Below are positions 31,966-40,597 of a DNA stretch of 59,918 nt, in pieces. The notes below the pieces were generated by a model, which saw only the letters and a list, made by a program, of their open reading frames with translations, was not told where the DNA came from and did no database searches. Source of the DNA: an uncultured Eubacterium sp. Lineage in GTDB: Bacteria > Bacillota_A > Clostridia > Lachnospirales > Lachnospiraceae. The stretch covers positions 1 to 59,918 of the forward strand of contig CAJUSH010000014.1 of assembly GCA_910589045.1 (NCBI GenBank), read 5' to 3'. The position numbers were made by a program, and so were the translations under genes. The first letter of the stretch is position 1, and each line of letters starts with the position of its first letter.

Positions 31966-33348
31966 ATGAGGAAAAATTATCGATCGGTCATACGGCTGGT
32001 TTGTGTAGGGATTCTGCTCGTGGCATCGGGAATCGTACTGGTACGCAAGGGGGTGATTCCCCGGTTTTGGGAGCGATCGGCGCCGGTGGAGCAGCCGATG
32101 GATGTAACGGAGCAGCCGAAGGCTGCGGATGATCAAAAGCCCCAGGAGTCCCAGGAGCCGCAGGCAGAAAAGCCAGAGCTGCAGACAGAAAAGCCACAGG
32201 AAACACAGCAGCAGGGCGATGGGAAGGGGGACGGAACCAAAAAGCCGGATGCGGATAAAGAACCGGAAGCGCAAAAAAAGCCCCAGGAGACGCCCGCAGA
32301 GCGGCTGGAAGCTTATCTGAAGCAGGACCCCCGCACGCCGACGGAGGCGAAGGGCATTTTTGTCACCGGAGCGGTGGCGGGTACGGAAAACACGATGCCT
32401 GCGCTGGTAAAGCTGGTAGAACAAACGGAATTGAACGCGATGGTCATCGATATCAAGAATGATACCGGTGAGGTGACTTATAAAATGAAGCTCCCCCTGT
32501 CGGAGGAGATCGGTGCCGAGGTGCGCTATGTGGCGGATATGCCGGGGCTCATCCGTCATTTAAAGGCGAAGGGGATTTATCTCATTGCCCGTATCGTCGC
32601 GTTTAAGGATCCGATTCTCGCAGAGAAGAAGCCGGAATACGCGGTAAAAAATGCGGACGGCTCGGTTTTCTATGATAATCAGGACCAGGCGTGGGTAAAT
32701 CCCTACCGGGAGGAGGTATGGGATTACCTCATTGATCTGAGCAAAAAGGCAGTAGAGCTTGGCTTTGACGAGATTCAGTACGACTACATCCGCTTTTCGA
32801 CGGCGGAGGGAATCGGGGAAGCGGATTTCGGCAGGGAAGCGAAGGGAACAACACGCCAGGAGGCGATCAACGGCTTTCTGACGAAGGCTTATGAGACACT
32901 TGCGCCGATGGGGGCATACGTGTCGGCGGATGTGTTCGGGACGATCATCTGCAATGAGGCGGACGGCAGGCTGATCGGGCAGGACTACGCACAGATGGCA
33001 AAGCACTGTGATTACATTTGCCCCATGGTGTATCCCTCCCATTATGTAAATGACGCGTATGGGATCCGAGTGCCCGACGCAGAGCCCTATGATCTGATCT
33101 ATGCGGCGGTTGCGGACGGGGAGAAGCTGCTGCAGGAGGCGCGGGAGGCGGAGCCTGACGTACATATCGCAAGGCAGCGCCCCTGGCTGCAGGCGTTTAC
33201 GGCCACATGGGTGGACGGGCACATTTCCTACCGTGGAAAGCAGCTGCAGGATCAGGTACGGGGCGCAGAGGCTGCAGGGGTCGGCGAATGGCTGCTGTGG
33301 AATGCGTCAAATGATTATGACAATGTGAATAAAGGCTTAAGGAAATAA
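31966..33348 (+). CDS. Putative glycoside hydrolase (DUF4015), membrane-anchored
   Basis: A 460-residue surface protein. It has an N-terminal anchor (RLVCVGILLVASGIVLVRKG, about 10-29), a low-complexity Gln/Glu/Lys/Pro linker (about 45-115, with repeats such as EKPELQTEKPQE), then a TIM-barrel DUF4015 domain. Markers of that domain are KGIFVTGAVAG, LNAMVIDIKNDTGEVTY, IYLIARIVAFKDP, WVNPYREEVWDYLIDLSKKA, FDEIQYDYIRFSTAE, YVSADVFGTIICN and YICPMVYPSHY. The family is related to GH13-like barrels, but activity is unproven. ATG 31966 follows AGAGGTTACG. The linker suggests display across the cell wall. Confidence 0.85.
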   Translation: MRKNYRSVIRLVCVGILLVASGIVLVRKGVIPRFWERSAPVEQPMDVTEQPKAADDQKPQESQEPQAEKPELQTEKPQETQQQGDGKGDGTKKPDADKEPEAQKKPQETPAERLEAYLKQDPRTPTEAKGIFVTGAVAGTENTMPALVKLVEQTELNAMVIDIKNDTGEVTYKMKLPLSEEIGAEVRYVADMPGLIRHLKAKGIYLIARIVAFKDPILAEKKPEYAVKNADGSVFYDNQDQAWVNPYREEVWDYLIDLSKKAVELGFDEIQYDYIRFSTAEGIGEADFGREAKGTTRQEAINGFLTKAYETLAPMGAYVSADVFGTIICNEADGRLIGQDYAQMAKHCDYICPMVYPSHYVNDAYGIRVPDAEPYDLIYAAVADGEKLLQEAREAEPDVHIARQRPWLQAFTATWVDGHISYRGKQLQDQVRGAEAAGVGEWLLWNASNDYDNVNKGLRK

Positions 33349-33349
33349 G

Positions 33350-33374
33350 AAAAAACGGGCACTGCCCGTTTTTT
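33350..33374. terminator. Bidirectional terminator
   Basis: AAAAAACGGGCA-C-TGCCCGTTTTTT forms a near-perfect 12-bp palindrome between two convergent genes. With so tight a centre the last pairs must open, giving an 11- or 10-bp stem with U tracts on both strands. Confidence 0.9.
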
Positions 33375-33400
33375 CTTATGCATACTTTCGTACTTTGTGC

Positions 33401-34741
33401 TTACGATTTATTTGATTTTCTCCAGATATTCATTTTCTCGGCCTCTGCGATAAGCTCATCCCGGAAATCCGGATGTGCGATGGAGATGAGTGCCTCAGCC
33501 TTCTGCCAGGTGGACATACCCTTGACATTTACCATGCCGTGCTCGGTCACAACGTAATGGGTGTTGGCACGGGTATCGGTCACGATGGAACCGTTCGTCA
33601 GGGTCGGGCGGATGCGGGAATGCATTTCACCCTTCTTGTCCGTAAAGGTGGAGGAGCAGCAGATAAAGCTCTTTCCGCCGTTGGAGAGGTAAGCGCCGAG
33701 GACGAAATCAAGCTGCCCGCCTGCACCGCTGATCTGCTTGATGCCGGAGGACTCGGAGCTGATCTGCCCGAATAAATCAATGTCAACACAGTTGTTGATA
33801 GAGATGAAGTTGTCCAGGGCGGAGATGGAGCGGATATCGTTGGTGTAGCTCACCGGTGCGCTCATGAGCTCGGGATTCTCGTCGATGTAGTCGTACATCT
33901 TTTTGGTTCCGCAGCCGAAGGCATAAGCCTGGCGGTAGCGGTCGATGCTCTTGCGTGAGCCGTTGATCTTGCCGGCCTTTGCAATATCGACGAAGGCATC
34001 CACGTACATCTCGGTGTGTACGCCCAGATCTTTTAAGTCGGACTCCGCGATCATGGAGCCGACTGCGTTGGGCATGCCGCCGATGCCGAGCTGCAGGCAG
34101 GCACCATTGGGGATCTGCTCCACGATCAGCTTTGCCACCGCCTTGTCCACGTCGGTGGCAGGGCCGCCTGCGCCAAGCTCGCCGATGGGCGGATTTTCGC
34201 CCTCCACGATGTAGGTTACATCGCTGATATGTACATTGTTCTCGAAACCGCCAAGACAGCGGGGCATGTTTTCGTTTACCTCAACGATAACGGTTTTCGC
34301 CATTTCGCAGGCCGCTGCCAGATGGGACGCATTGGGACCGAAATTGAAATAGCCGTGTGCGTCCATCGGTGCGCAGACGATCATTACAACGTCCGAGCAG
34401 TTACCGTCCCGGTAGTAGCGGGGCAGCTCGGAGTAACGGATCGGTGCATAGTAAGCGCAGCCGCGGGCGATGAGCTTGCGCTCAATGCCGGACATATGCC
34501 ATGAATTCCAGCAGAAGTGCTCGCCGGCGTCCTCGCGCTCAAAGACAGCCAGCGGCTTTAACAGGATGCCGCCGCGCAGCTTTACGTCTGTCAGCTCGTC
34601 GGTACGCTTTGCCAGTGCCCGGTCCAGGGCGTCTACGGTGCCGTTGCACCAGCCGTAATCCACCCAGTCGCCGGATTTGATCACCTTCACGGCCTCATCG
34701 GCGGTGACTAATTTTTGCTTGTATTCCTCTTGAAAGCTCAT
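33401..34741 (-). CDS. but: Butyryl-CoA:acetate CoA-transferase (acetyl-CoA hydrolase/transferase family)
   Basis: A family I CoA-transferase of 446 residues that releases butyrate from butyryl-CoA while making acetyl-CoA, the final step of butyrate formation in many gut Lachnospiraceae. Characteristic stretches are VKSGDWVDYGW-type text, LRGGILLKPLAVFEREDAGE, RYSELPRYYRDGN, GACLQLGIGGMPNAVGSM and KQISGAGGQLDFVLGAYLSN. Glu244 in LGVHTEMYVD is the probable catalytic residue by analogy with 4-hydroxybutyrate CoA-transferase. That related enzyme is the main alternative call. RBS AAGGAGG is well placed. It has a strong promoter of its own; no other butyrate genes are adjacent. Confidence 0.85.
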   Translation of the reverse strand: MSFQEEYKQKLVTADEAVKVIKSGDWVDYGWCNGTVDALDRALAKRTDELTDVKLRGGILLKPLAVFEREDAGEHFCWNSWHMSGIERKLIARGCAYYAPIRYSELPRYYRDGNCSDVVMIVCAPMDAHGYFNFGPNASHLAAACEMAKTVIVEVNENMPRCLGGFENNVHISDVTYIVEGENPPIGELGAGGPATDVDKAVAKLIVEQIPNGACLQLGIGGMPNAVGSMIAESDLKDLGVHTEMYVDAFVDIAKAGKINGSRKSIDRYRQAYAFGCGTKKMYDYIDENPELMSAPVSYTNDIRSISALDNFISINNCVDIDLFGQISSESSGIKQISGAGGQLDFVLGAYLSNGGKSFICCSSTFTDKKGEMHSRIRPTLTNGSIVTDTRANTHYVVTEHGMVNVKGMSTWQKAEALISIAHPDFRDELIAEAEKMNIWRKSNKS

Positions 34742-34788
34742 TGGAAAAACCTCCTTAGAAAATCTGATAGTTCTTTTGCATTACCTGT

Positions 34789-34817
34789 ATTCTATCCTAC
34801 CATTTTTTGCGGTGCAA
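34789..34817 (-). promoter_or_regulatory. Promoter of the CoA-transferase gene
   Basis: On the minus strand TTGCAC (34817-34812), 17-bp spacer, TAGAAT (34794-34789), 48 bases before the start codon. Confidence 0.75.
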
Positions 34818-34832
34818 CGCAACGGCGCACAA

Positions 34833-34865
34833 CAAAAAAAGAGGCTGATATTCTCAACCTCTTTT
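34833..34865 (-). terminator. Terminator after rsgI
   Basis: AAAAGAGG (34837-34844) pairs with CCTCTTTT (34858-34865), extended by TGA/TCA after one mismatch. Read on the minus strand, T7 follows. It lies about 45 bases past the rsgI stop. Confidence 0.8.
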
Positions 34866-34910
34866 CAGGTGCCGGGGAAGGCTCCCCTGGCAACTTATGT
34901 GGGAAATAGC

Positions 34911-36233
34911 TTAGCTAAGCATATTGCCGGTAATGGATTGTTCGGACATTTCGGATTCAGAGGCTTCCGGTGCCCCGGATGGAGGATCTGCCAGCATATC
35001 CGGCTTGATCTCCGTCACGATTTCCGGCGCGGTGTCCGGTGCGTGATCCAGATTGCTGTTTGTCTGTCCGCTGCTGTCCTCGGATGCATCGTCCTTTTTG
35101 TCAGAAGAGACGGCATCATCTTCTTTGTCGGAGGGGCTTGTGTCCTCGTCCTTTGTGTCGGAAGAGACCGGTTCATCCTGATTATCGGAGAATGCCCCTT
35201 CGTCCTTCTTGTCAGAGCTTCCGAATCCGGTCTTGTCGGTGCTGGTCGTATTATCCACAGAAGCAGGATTGTTTGCGGAGGATGAATTGTCCTCGGAAAC
35301 GCTCGGGCTGCTGTCTGATACGGCGCCGTCGGTGACAGGAACCGGTTCATTGGAAGGCTGATCCTTTTTATCGGAGGAGCTTTCGTCAGGTTTTTTATTG
35401 TCGGCAGGCGGATCCGCCGGCTTATCGTCGGAAGCGACTGCAGCCGGGTCGGTGTTTTTGTCCGGCTCGGGGGCAGCTGACGCTGCTGCGACTGCGTCCG
35501 GCACGGATGTACCGGAGGCCGCTGCCTCTTTTGTCTGCTCCAGCTCAGCAACCGTCAGGTCGGCCAGAACAGAGGGGTCGACGGTGGCGGGATCATTTGC
35601 GACGCTGGCAATTTCATTGATCAGCTCCATTTTTCCTGCGGTGATGCCGTAGGAATCCGCAGATTCCATGGTCTCTCTGGAGACGCTCACCGTTGTGACG
35701 GAGCAGGTTTCTATGGTGTCCGTGCAAAAGGCGTCCACCGTAGTCATCAGGGCATCTGCCTTAGAGTTCTTGTCGGAGTAGACACCGATGACCATGTAGT
35801 TGGTGTTCTCCATATCCAGATATGCGTCGGTGGATAACTGCTCGACGGTGATGGTCAGAGCTGTGGTAATATCCACGTTTTGTAAGGAGCTGCCCACGGC
35901 GTCCACAATAGCGGCGCCCTCGTCATTCATGCCGCTTACGGCAATGACACGATTAAACTCATTGAGTGAGTAAGCAATAGAAGGATTGACGTCCAGGCTG
36001 ACATACGAAATCGGAGTGTTCCACGTATATCTGCCAAGACCACTGCCTGCAAGAATCACAAGCGCGGCAGAGGCAGCAATCGCAGCCTGCTTCGGGAACC
36101 GGATGGTCTGCGGCTTCATCGTGATCTGCTGACCGATCTGATAGCTTTCGTTTTTTAGTTTTATAAACCGGCCGTTGTCACAGAGGGCCACTGCATCGTT
36201 TCCGTTTAGGTCGACAATAACGGCTTTCATCAT
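34911..36233 (-). CDS. rsgI: Anti-sigma-I factor RsgI-like protein
   Basis: A 440-residue membrane anti-sigma factor. The cytoplasmic RsgI N-domain comes first (KAVIVDLNGNDAVALCDNGR, about 1-45), then one membrane helix (QAAIAASAALVILAGSGLG, about 49-67). The conserved extracellular domain follows (YVSLDVNPSIAYSLNEFNRV, about 75-230), and a long Asp/Ser/Pro/Glu-rich disordered tail runs from about 235 to 430. It presumably holds the SigI protein encoded directly upstream at the membrane until a signal outside triggers release. In cellulolytic clostridia the tails end in carbohydrate-binding domains; none is visible here. ATG 36233 or 36230 may be the start, both near AAAGGAG. Confidence 0.88.
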   Translation of the reverse strand: MMKAVIVDLNGNDAVALCDNGRFIKLKNESYQIGQQITMKPQTIRFPKQAAIAASAALVILAGSGLGRYTWNTPISYVSLDVNPSIAYSLNEFNRVIAVSGMNDEGAAIVDAVGSSLQNVDITTALTITVEQLSTDAYLDMENTNYMVIGVYSDKNSKADALMTTVDAFCTDTIETCSVTTVSVSRETMESADSYGITAGKMELINEIASVANDPATVDPSVLADLTVAELEQTKEAAASGTSVPDAVAAASAAPEPDKNTDPAAVASDDKPADPPADNKKPDESSSDKKDQPSNEPVPVTDGAVSDSSPSVSEDNSSSANNPASVDNTTSTDKTGFGSSDKKDEGAFSDNQDEPVSSDTKDEDTSPSDKEDDAVSSDKKDDASEDSSGQTNSNLDHAPDTAPEIVTEIKPDMLADPPSGAPEASESEMSEQSITGNMLS

Positions 36234-36302
36234 TCCTTCTCCTTTCTAACCGGCCGTATTCGTATTTTTTACAGGTAAAGAGCCGGATTTTTCATTTTAA
36301 CC

Positions 36303-37001
36303 TCAACCGATATATTCCTGTAGTAGTGGGAAGTCATTACATAGGATTTCCGTTGCGGTTATTATATATTTACGATGACGCTCTAAAATTTTTCGGGGTA
36401 CCTTGGTATTTTCTGTAATAATTTTTAGTGGAAATAATCTCGTACTGCGCATTTTTACCACAAGATGTGGATTTTTCTGTAAAAATGTCACCGCGGTAAG
36501 GCAGGCGGTTTTTGTTTTTGCAGCCTTCGGAGAGCATTCCGTCAGATCCAGAAAGGTGATCTCGTAGCCGGAGAGAATATCGTTGAGTGCGAGAATCTCA
36601 TCCCGGATCGGATTTTCATCGCTGGTGCTGGTGGCACGGGCGATGTGGAGCTGATATGCGGCATTGTCCGCGTCCTCATCCACATTTCCCTCAAAGACGT
36701 AAGGCTCTGTGGACTGCTCGCCCTGAAAACGGGCCTGGGTGCGGATATAGTCGGTGAGTCTGCGCTCGATCAAAAGCCTGGCATAGGACTGAAAATTACC
36801 CTTGTCCGCATCGTAGCTGTCCATGGCATTGGAAAAGGCGATCAGTGCGATGGACCACTCATCATCACTTTTGGTGATGTAGCGTCTGGTGAATTTGCTG
36901 GCGCATCCGATAATAAATTTTTCGTTTTTTGTGATGAAGGCGCTGCGGCCCTCCTCGGTTTTGACGGCCTCTAACGCTTCTTCCCCCATATTGGAAAACA
37001 T
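36303..37001 (-). CDS. sigI: RNA polymerase sigma factor SigI
   Basis: A 232-residue sigma-70 relative of the SigI group. The sigma-2-like N-domain is clear: EEGRSAFITKNEKFIIGCAS, DDEWSIALIAFSNAMDSYDA, KGNFQSYARLLIERRLTDYI. The C-domain of the family contains KNPHLVVKMRSTRLFPLKII and VPRKILERHRKYIITATEIL. It directs polymerase to envelope- or stress-related genes and is held by RsgI, whose gene starts 69 bases downstream in the same operon. ATG 37001 follows CAAGGAG. The operon has a sigma-A-like promoter (37046-37075). The regulon is unknown. Confidence 0.9.
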   Translation of the reverse strand: MFSNMGEEALEAVKTEEGRSAFITKNEKFIIGCASKFTRRYITKSDDEWSIALIAFSNAMDSYDADKGNFQSYARLLIERRLTDYIRTQARFQGEQSTEPYVFEGNVDEDADNAAYQLHIARATSTSDENPIRDEILALNDILSGYEITFLDLTECSPKAAKTKTACLTAVTFLQKNPHLVVKMRSTRLFPLKIITENTKVPRKILERHRKYIITATEILCNDFPLLQEYIG

Positions 37002-37045
37002 AGATTTCTCCTTGAAACTGTAAGATCAAAAAACACCTGAATCTG

Positions 37046-37075
37046 ACTATACCATGTTTGGACAAAGGGTGTCAA
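37046..37075 (-). promoter_or_regulatory. Promoter of sigI-rsgI
   Basis: On the minus strand TTGACA (37075-37070), 18-bp spacer, TATAGT (37051-37046), 44 bases before the sigI ATG. It is of the housekeeping type; a SigI-type autoregulatory promoter was not recognised. Confidence 0.75.
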
Positions 37076-37079
37076 TGCT

Positions 37080-37372
37080 GAAACGGTGTTACGGTTCACT
37101 CCGTGGCCAGTAACGGGCGGTTTGGACCTGAAAATTCGCTTCGCGAAGTCCAAACTGCTGCCAAAAGCATGTTCTCCCGCAGCCCCGCGGCAAATGGCTC
37201 CGCTTTGCCGGGGCAGGCTCTGCGTACCCGGCGGGCAGGCTATGGCACGGGTGTGAAAAGTAACAAAACGGTTCCTGCAAAGTGATTTTTTCGCGGGTGG
37301 CGGTTGAGAAAATTTGTTTCCTGTGATAGGCTAATATAATACGAAACAATGATGGAAAGATGAGAAGGCCTG
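37080..37372. repeat. Structured intergenic region between sigI and rlmD
   Basis: About 290 bases without a gene. Two stable hairpins are visible: GTTTGGAC (37120-37127) with GTCCAAAC (37148-37155), holding an inner TTCGC/GCGAA stem, and GCCCC-GGCAAA (37182-37194) with TTTGCC-GGGGC (37204-37214). Neither is followed by a T tract. The end of the second overlaps GGGGCAGGCTCT, found inverted at 22227-22238. A probable rlmD -10 TATAAT lies at 37335-37340. Confidence 0.45.
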
Positions 37373-38596
37373 ATGGGAAAAGAGACAGAGACAAAAGAGA
37401 GACGGATTTTAAATGGAACCGGCCATGAAAAACGGACGAGGGAGCGACCGGAGGTCTGCCCTGTGGCAAAAAAATGCGGCGGCTGCCAAATGCAGGGAGT
37501 GCCCTACGAAAAGCAGCTGGAGAAAAAGCGGGCGCTGGTGCGTGCATGTGTGGAGCATGTGAAGGTGCGTCCGGTAATCGGCATGGACAACCCTTTGCAT
37601 TACCGCAACAAGGTACATGCCGTGTTCGGCAGGGACCGCAGGGGTAATGTGGTGAGCGGTGTATACGAGGAGAAGAGCCACCGCATCGTGCCGGTGGAGA
37701 TCTGCATGATTGAAAACGGGGAGGCGGATGCGATCATTTCGTCGATTCGCGGGCTTGTGAAGGATTTTAAGATTAAAATTTACGATGAGGACAGCGGCTG
37801 CGGCTTGCTGCGGCATGTCCTGGTGCGCACGGGACATGCGACCGGGGAGATTCTGGTGGTGCTGGTGCTCGCATCGCCGATTTTGCCGTCGAAAAATAAT
37901 TTTGTGAAGGCGCTGCGAAAGAGGCATCCGGGGATCACCTCCGTCGTGCTCAACGTCAACGAGCGGCACACGAGCATGGTGCTGGGGGAGCGCAACATTG
38001 TTCTGTATGGGAAGGGCTATATCGAGGACGAGCTTTGCGGCAACCGTTACCGTATTTCACCGAACTCATTTTACCAGGTAAATTCCGTGCAGACCCGGGT
38101 GCTCTATGAAAAAGCGATGGAATACGCACATCTGACAGGCAAGGAAACCGTCATAGATGCATATTGTGGTATCGGAACCATCGGTATGACGGCGGCGGCC
38201 CGGGCAAAAAAGGTGATCGGTGTGGAGGTAAATCCTTCTGCGGTGCGGGATGCGGCGGCAAATGCAAAACGTGCAGGTTGCAAAAATATTTCTTTTTACA
38301 AGGGCGACGCAGGAGACTACATGAAGGCGCTGGCCGCGCTTCCGAAAAATGAGCGGGAGCCGGTCGACGTGGTGTTTCTGGATCCGCCCCGAAGCGGCAG
38401 CTCACCCGCATTTTTGCAGGCGTTGGTGCAGCTTGCGCCGAAGCGCATTGTGTATATTTCGTGCGATCCACAGACCCTGGGGAGGGATTTGAGGGAGCTG
38501 CGAAAGAGCGGGTATGCGGCGCGGGAGTGCCAGCCGGTGGATATGTTCCCGTTTACGGATGATATTGAGAATGTAGCTTTAATAGAGAGGATTTGA
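37373..38596 (+). CDS. rlmD: 23S rRNA (uracil-5-)-methyltransferase, RlmD/RumA type
   Basis: A SAM-dependent RNA methyltransferase forming 5-methyluridine, most likely in 23S rRNA. The 4Fe-4S ligands Cys29, Cys35 and Cys38 (CPVAKKCGGC) and a later Cys (EICMIEN) are present. The RNA-binding central part contains NPLHYRNKVHAVFGRDRRGN and YRISPNSFYQVNSVQTRVLY. The Rossmann SAM motif is VIDAYCGIGTIGMTA, with FLDPPRSG and the nucleophile in YISCDPQTLGRDL near the end. At 407 residues it lacks the N-terminal TRAM domain found in longer members. Firmicutes carry several paralogues, so the exact target base is uncertain. Confidence 0.88.
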   Translation: MGKETETKERRILNGTGHEKRTRERPEVCPVAKKCGGCQMQGVPYEKQLEKKRALVRACVEHVKVRPVIGMDNPLHYRNKVHAVFGRDRRGNVVSGVYEEKSHRIVPVEICMIENGEADAIISSIRGLVKDFKIKIYDEDSGCGLLRHVLVRTGHATGEILVVLVLASPILPSKNNFVKALRKRHPGITSVVLNVNERHTSMVLGERNIVLYGKGYIEDELCGNRYRISPNSFYQVNSVQTRVLYEKAMEYAHLTGKETVIDAYCGIGTIGMTAAARAKKVIGVEVNPSAVRDAAANAKRAGCKNISFYKGDAGDYMKALAALPKNEREPVDVVFLDPPRSGSSPAFLQALVQLAPKRIVYISCDPQTLGRDLRELRKSGYAARECQPVDMFPFTDDIENVALIERI

Positions 38597-38603
38597 CATA
38601 ATA

Positions 38604-39515
38604 ATGAGAGAGAAAGAAAATCAGGCGCTGCTGAACCAGGCGATTATGGACATTCAAAAGAATTACGAAAGATATGAGCTTCTGCGGGCCGTGGAGGATC
38701 GCAGGCTGCCAAACCGCAACCAGGTAAAGGAAATTATCAAGGAGCTGCGCAGTGTTATGTTTGCCGGGTATATGGAGCAGGAGACGTGCCTGCAGAGTAA
38801 TCTGGACGACTATGTGGCCTATAAGTGCAGCAGTGTCATCCACAAGCTGCGGGAGCTGATCGCGATTGCACTGGACTGTGCGGATCAGACGGGGCGCTCC
38901 CACGGGGAGCTGATGCAGAAGGCGGAAACGATCAGCTGCCGCTTTGCGGCGCGGATTCCCGCATTGCAGGAACTGCTTTTAAAGGATGTGCAGGCGGGTT
39001 TTGACGGTGATCCGGCGGCAAAGAGCAAGGAGGAGATCATTTTCTCCTACCCGGGCTTTTTCGCGATCTTTGTGTATCGCATTGCGCATGAGCTTTATAT
39101 GAGCAGGGTGCCTTTTGTACCCCGTATTATGACCGAGTACGCCCATTCCGGGACGGGGATCGATATCAATCCGGGTGCGACCATCGGGGAGTATTTTTTC
39201 ATCGATCACGGAACGGGGGTAGTAATCGGTGAGACGACAGAGATCGGCAACAATGTAAAGCTGTATCAGGGCGTGACGCTGGGTGCGCTCTCGACGCGAA
39301 AGGGACAGCTTTTGTCCAATGTCAAGCGGCATCCGACAATCGGCAACAACGTGACCGTCTATTCCAATGCGAGTATTCTCGGCGGCGAGACGGTGGTGGG
39401 GGACAATTCCACCATCGGGGGCGGGGCCTTCATCACCTCCTCGGTGCCTGAAAATACCCGTGTGAATGTGGGTCCGACAGATTCGAGCGGTGTCAATTGC
39501 TTAAGCGGCCAATAA
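38604..39515 (+). CDS. cysE: Serine O-acetyltransferase
   Basis: Makes O-acetylserine from serine and acetyl-CoA, the precursor of cysteine. This is the long N-terminal-helix form (EpsC/SATase-like, 303 residues). A helical region of about 175 residues precedes the left-handed beta-helix with its hexapeptide repeats, including the family block GIDINPGATIGEYFFIDHGT, GVVIGETTEIGNNVKLYQGV and HPTIGNNVTVYSNASILGGE. ATG 38604 is 7 bases past the rlmD stop, with GAGAGGA inside the end of rlmD, so it is probably co-transcribed. No cysteine synthase is adjacent. Confidence 0.92.
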   Translation: MREKENQALLNQAIMDIQKNYERYELLRAVEDRRLPNRNQVKEIIKELRSVMFAGYMEQETCLQSNLDDYVAYKCSSVIHKLRELIAIALDCADQTGRSHGELMQKAETISCRFAARIPALQELLLKDVQAGFDGDPAAKSKEEIIFSYPGFFAIFVYRIAHELYMSRVPFVPRIMTEYAHSGTGIDINPGATIGEYFFIDHGTGVVIGETTEIGNNVKLYQGVTLGALSTRKGQLLSNVKRHPTIGNNVTVYSNASILGGETVVGDNSTIGGGAFITSSVPENTRVNVGPTDSSGVNCLSGQ

Positions 39516-39535
39516 GCGGGCCGGATTGCGTTTTG

Positions 39536-39563
39536 CCGAAGCGGGTAATGGTTTACGCTTCGG
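39536..39563. terminator. Terminator between cysE and the Ig-like protein gene
   Basis: CCGAAGCG (39536-39543) pairs with CGCTTCGG (39556-39563) across a 12-base loop, followed by GATTTTT on the plus strand. It overlaps the stop codon of the minus-strand gene. Confidence 0.7.
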
Positions 39564-40353
39564 GATTTTTGACGGTGACCTTGCAGGTGCGGCTGACGCC
39601 GTCTACCTTAACCGTGATCGTTGCGGTTCCCCTTTTGCGGGCGGTGATCTGTCCGTTTTCATCTACCGCCGCCACTGCGGAGGAGGATGAGCGGAAGGTG
39701 AGCGCCCGGTTGGAGGAGCAGCTCGCCACAAGCTGGAAGTGCTCCTGGGGGTAAAGCGTAATGCTGGAACGGTTCAGGGAAAGGGTCGGCTTTTTCACGG
39801 TGATCGTACACTTCGCAGTCACGCCGTCGGCGGTGGCACGGATGATCGCGCTGCCGCATTTTTTCGCGGTGACAATCCCGTCTTCATCCACGCTTGCAAT
39901 GGCGGAGGACGAGGATTTCCATTTGACCTCATGGCCGGTGGAAACGCTTGCGGAAAGCTGAAGCGTCGCGCCGTTTTCAAGTGTGGCGCTGCTTTTGCTC
40001 AGCGTTACGGTGGACGGCTCGACCGTGACCCTGCAGGATGCCTCCGCGTTTTTAATCTTTGCGGTGATGATGCAGGTGCCGGATTTTTTTCCGGTGACAA
40101 GCCCGTAGGTATTTACGCCTGCGATCGAGGATTTGCTGCTTCGAAAGGTGGGAAGCTTGCCGTTTGAGGTGATGGCGGTCAGAAAAAACTGTCCGTCAAT
40201 GGGAATCGATTTCTGATAACAGGTCAGAAGAACGAAGGGAAACGGATCGGCAGCAGCGGCATGCGCGGTGCCTGCCTGAGGGAGCAGCAGTGTACATGAC
40301 AAGAGAAAGGTCAGCAGAGTACGTCGGATCGTTTGATGGGAATGACAGTTCAT
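39553..40353 (-). CDS. Secreted protein with bacterial Ig-like (Big_2) repeats
   Basis: A 266-residue exported protein. The signal peptide is about residues 1-33 (TLLTFLLSCTLLLPQAGTAHA). The mature part consists of three or four Big_2-type repeats of about 75 residues, each with a version of SS-AIA-VDEDGIVTAKKCG, SSSSAVAAVDENGQITARKR and a closing ATITVKVDG stretch. No sortase motif, membrane helix or enzymatic domain follows, so it is either released or held non-covalently. Start ATG 40353 follows AGGAGG (40366-40361); a longer reading has no site. Such repeats usually serve as surface adhesion or spacer modules. Confidence 0.85.
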   Translation of the reverse strand: MNCHSHQTIRRTLLTFLLSCTLLLPQAGTAHAAAADPFPFVLLTCYQKSIPIDGQFFLTAITSNGKLPTFRSSKSSIAGVNTYGLVTGKKSGTCIITAKIKNAEASCRVTVEPSTVTLSKSSATLENGATLQLSASVSTGHEVKWKSSSSAIASVDEDGIVTAKKCGSAIIRATADGVTAKCTITVKKPTLSLNRSSITLYPQEHFQLVASCSSNRALTFRSSSSAVAAVDENGQITARKRGTATITVKVDGVSRTCKVTVKNPEA

Positions 40354-40597
40354 ATAGATTCCTCCTTTTTTAGTAGAATAGAAAGTTTGTATAGAATGAT
40401 TGTGGAAGTGATCATGTATCACAAAGAATGCTGAGAACCTGTCGGACCCTGTACCCAGAATAGCATCGATCTGTGTAAATGTAAATTAGGAAAAGCGCCG
40501 AAATAAAAGCTGGCTTCATGTGCAGAATGAACAAAATCCGTTGGACTTTTTGTGAATTTTGATGTATGCTATTATACAAACTAGGAATAGAGATAAC

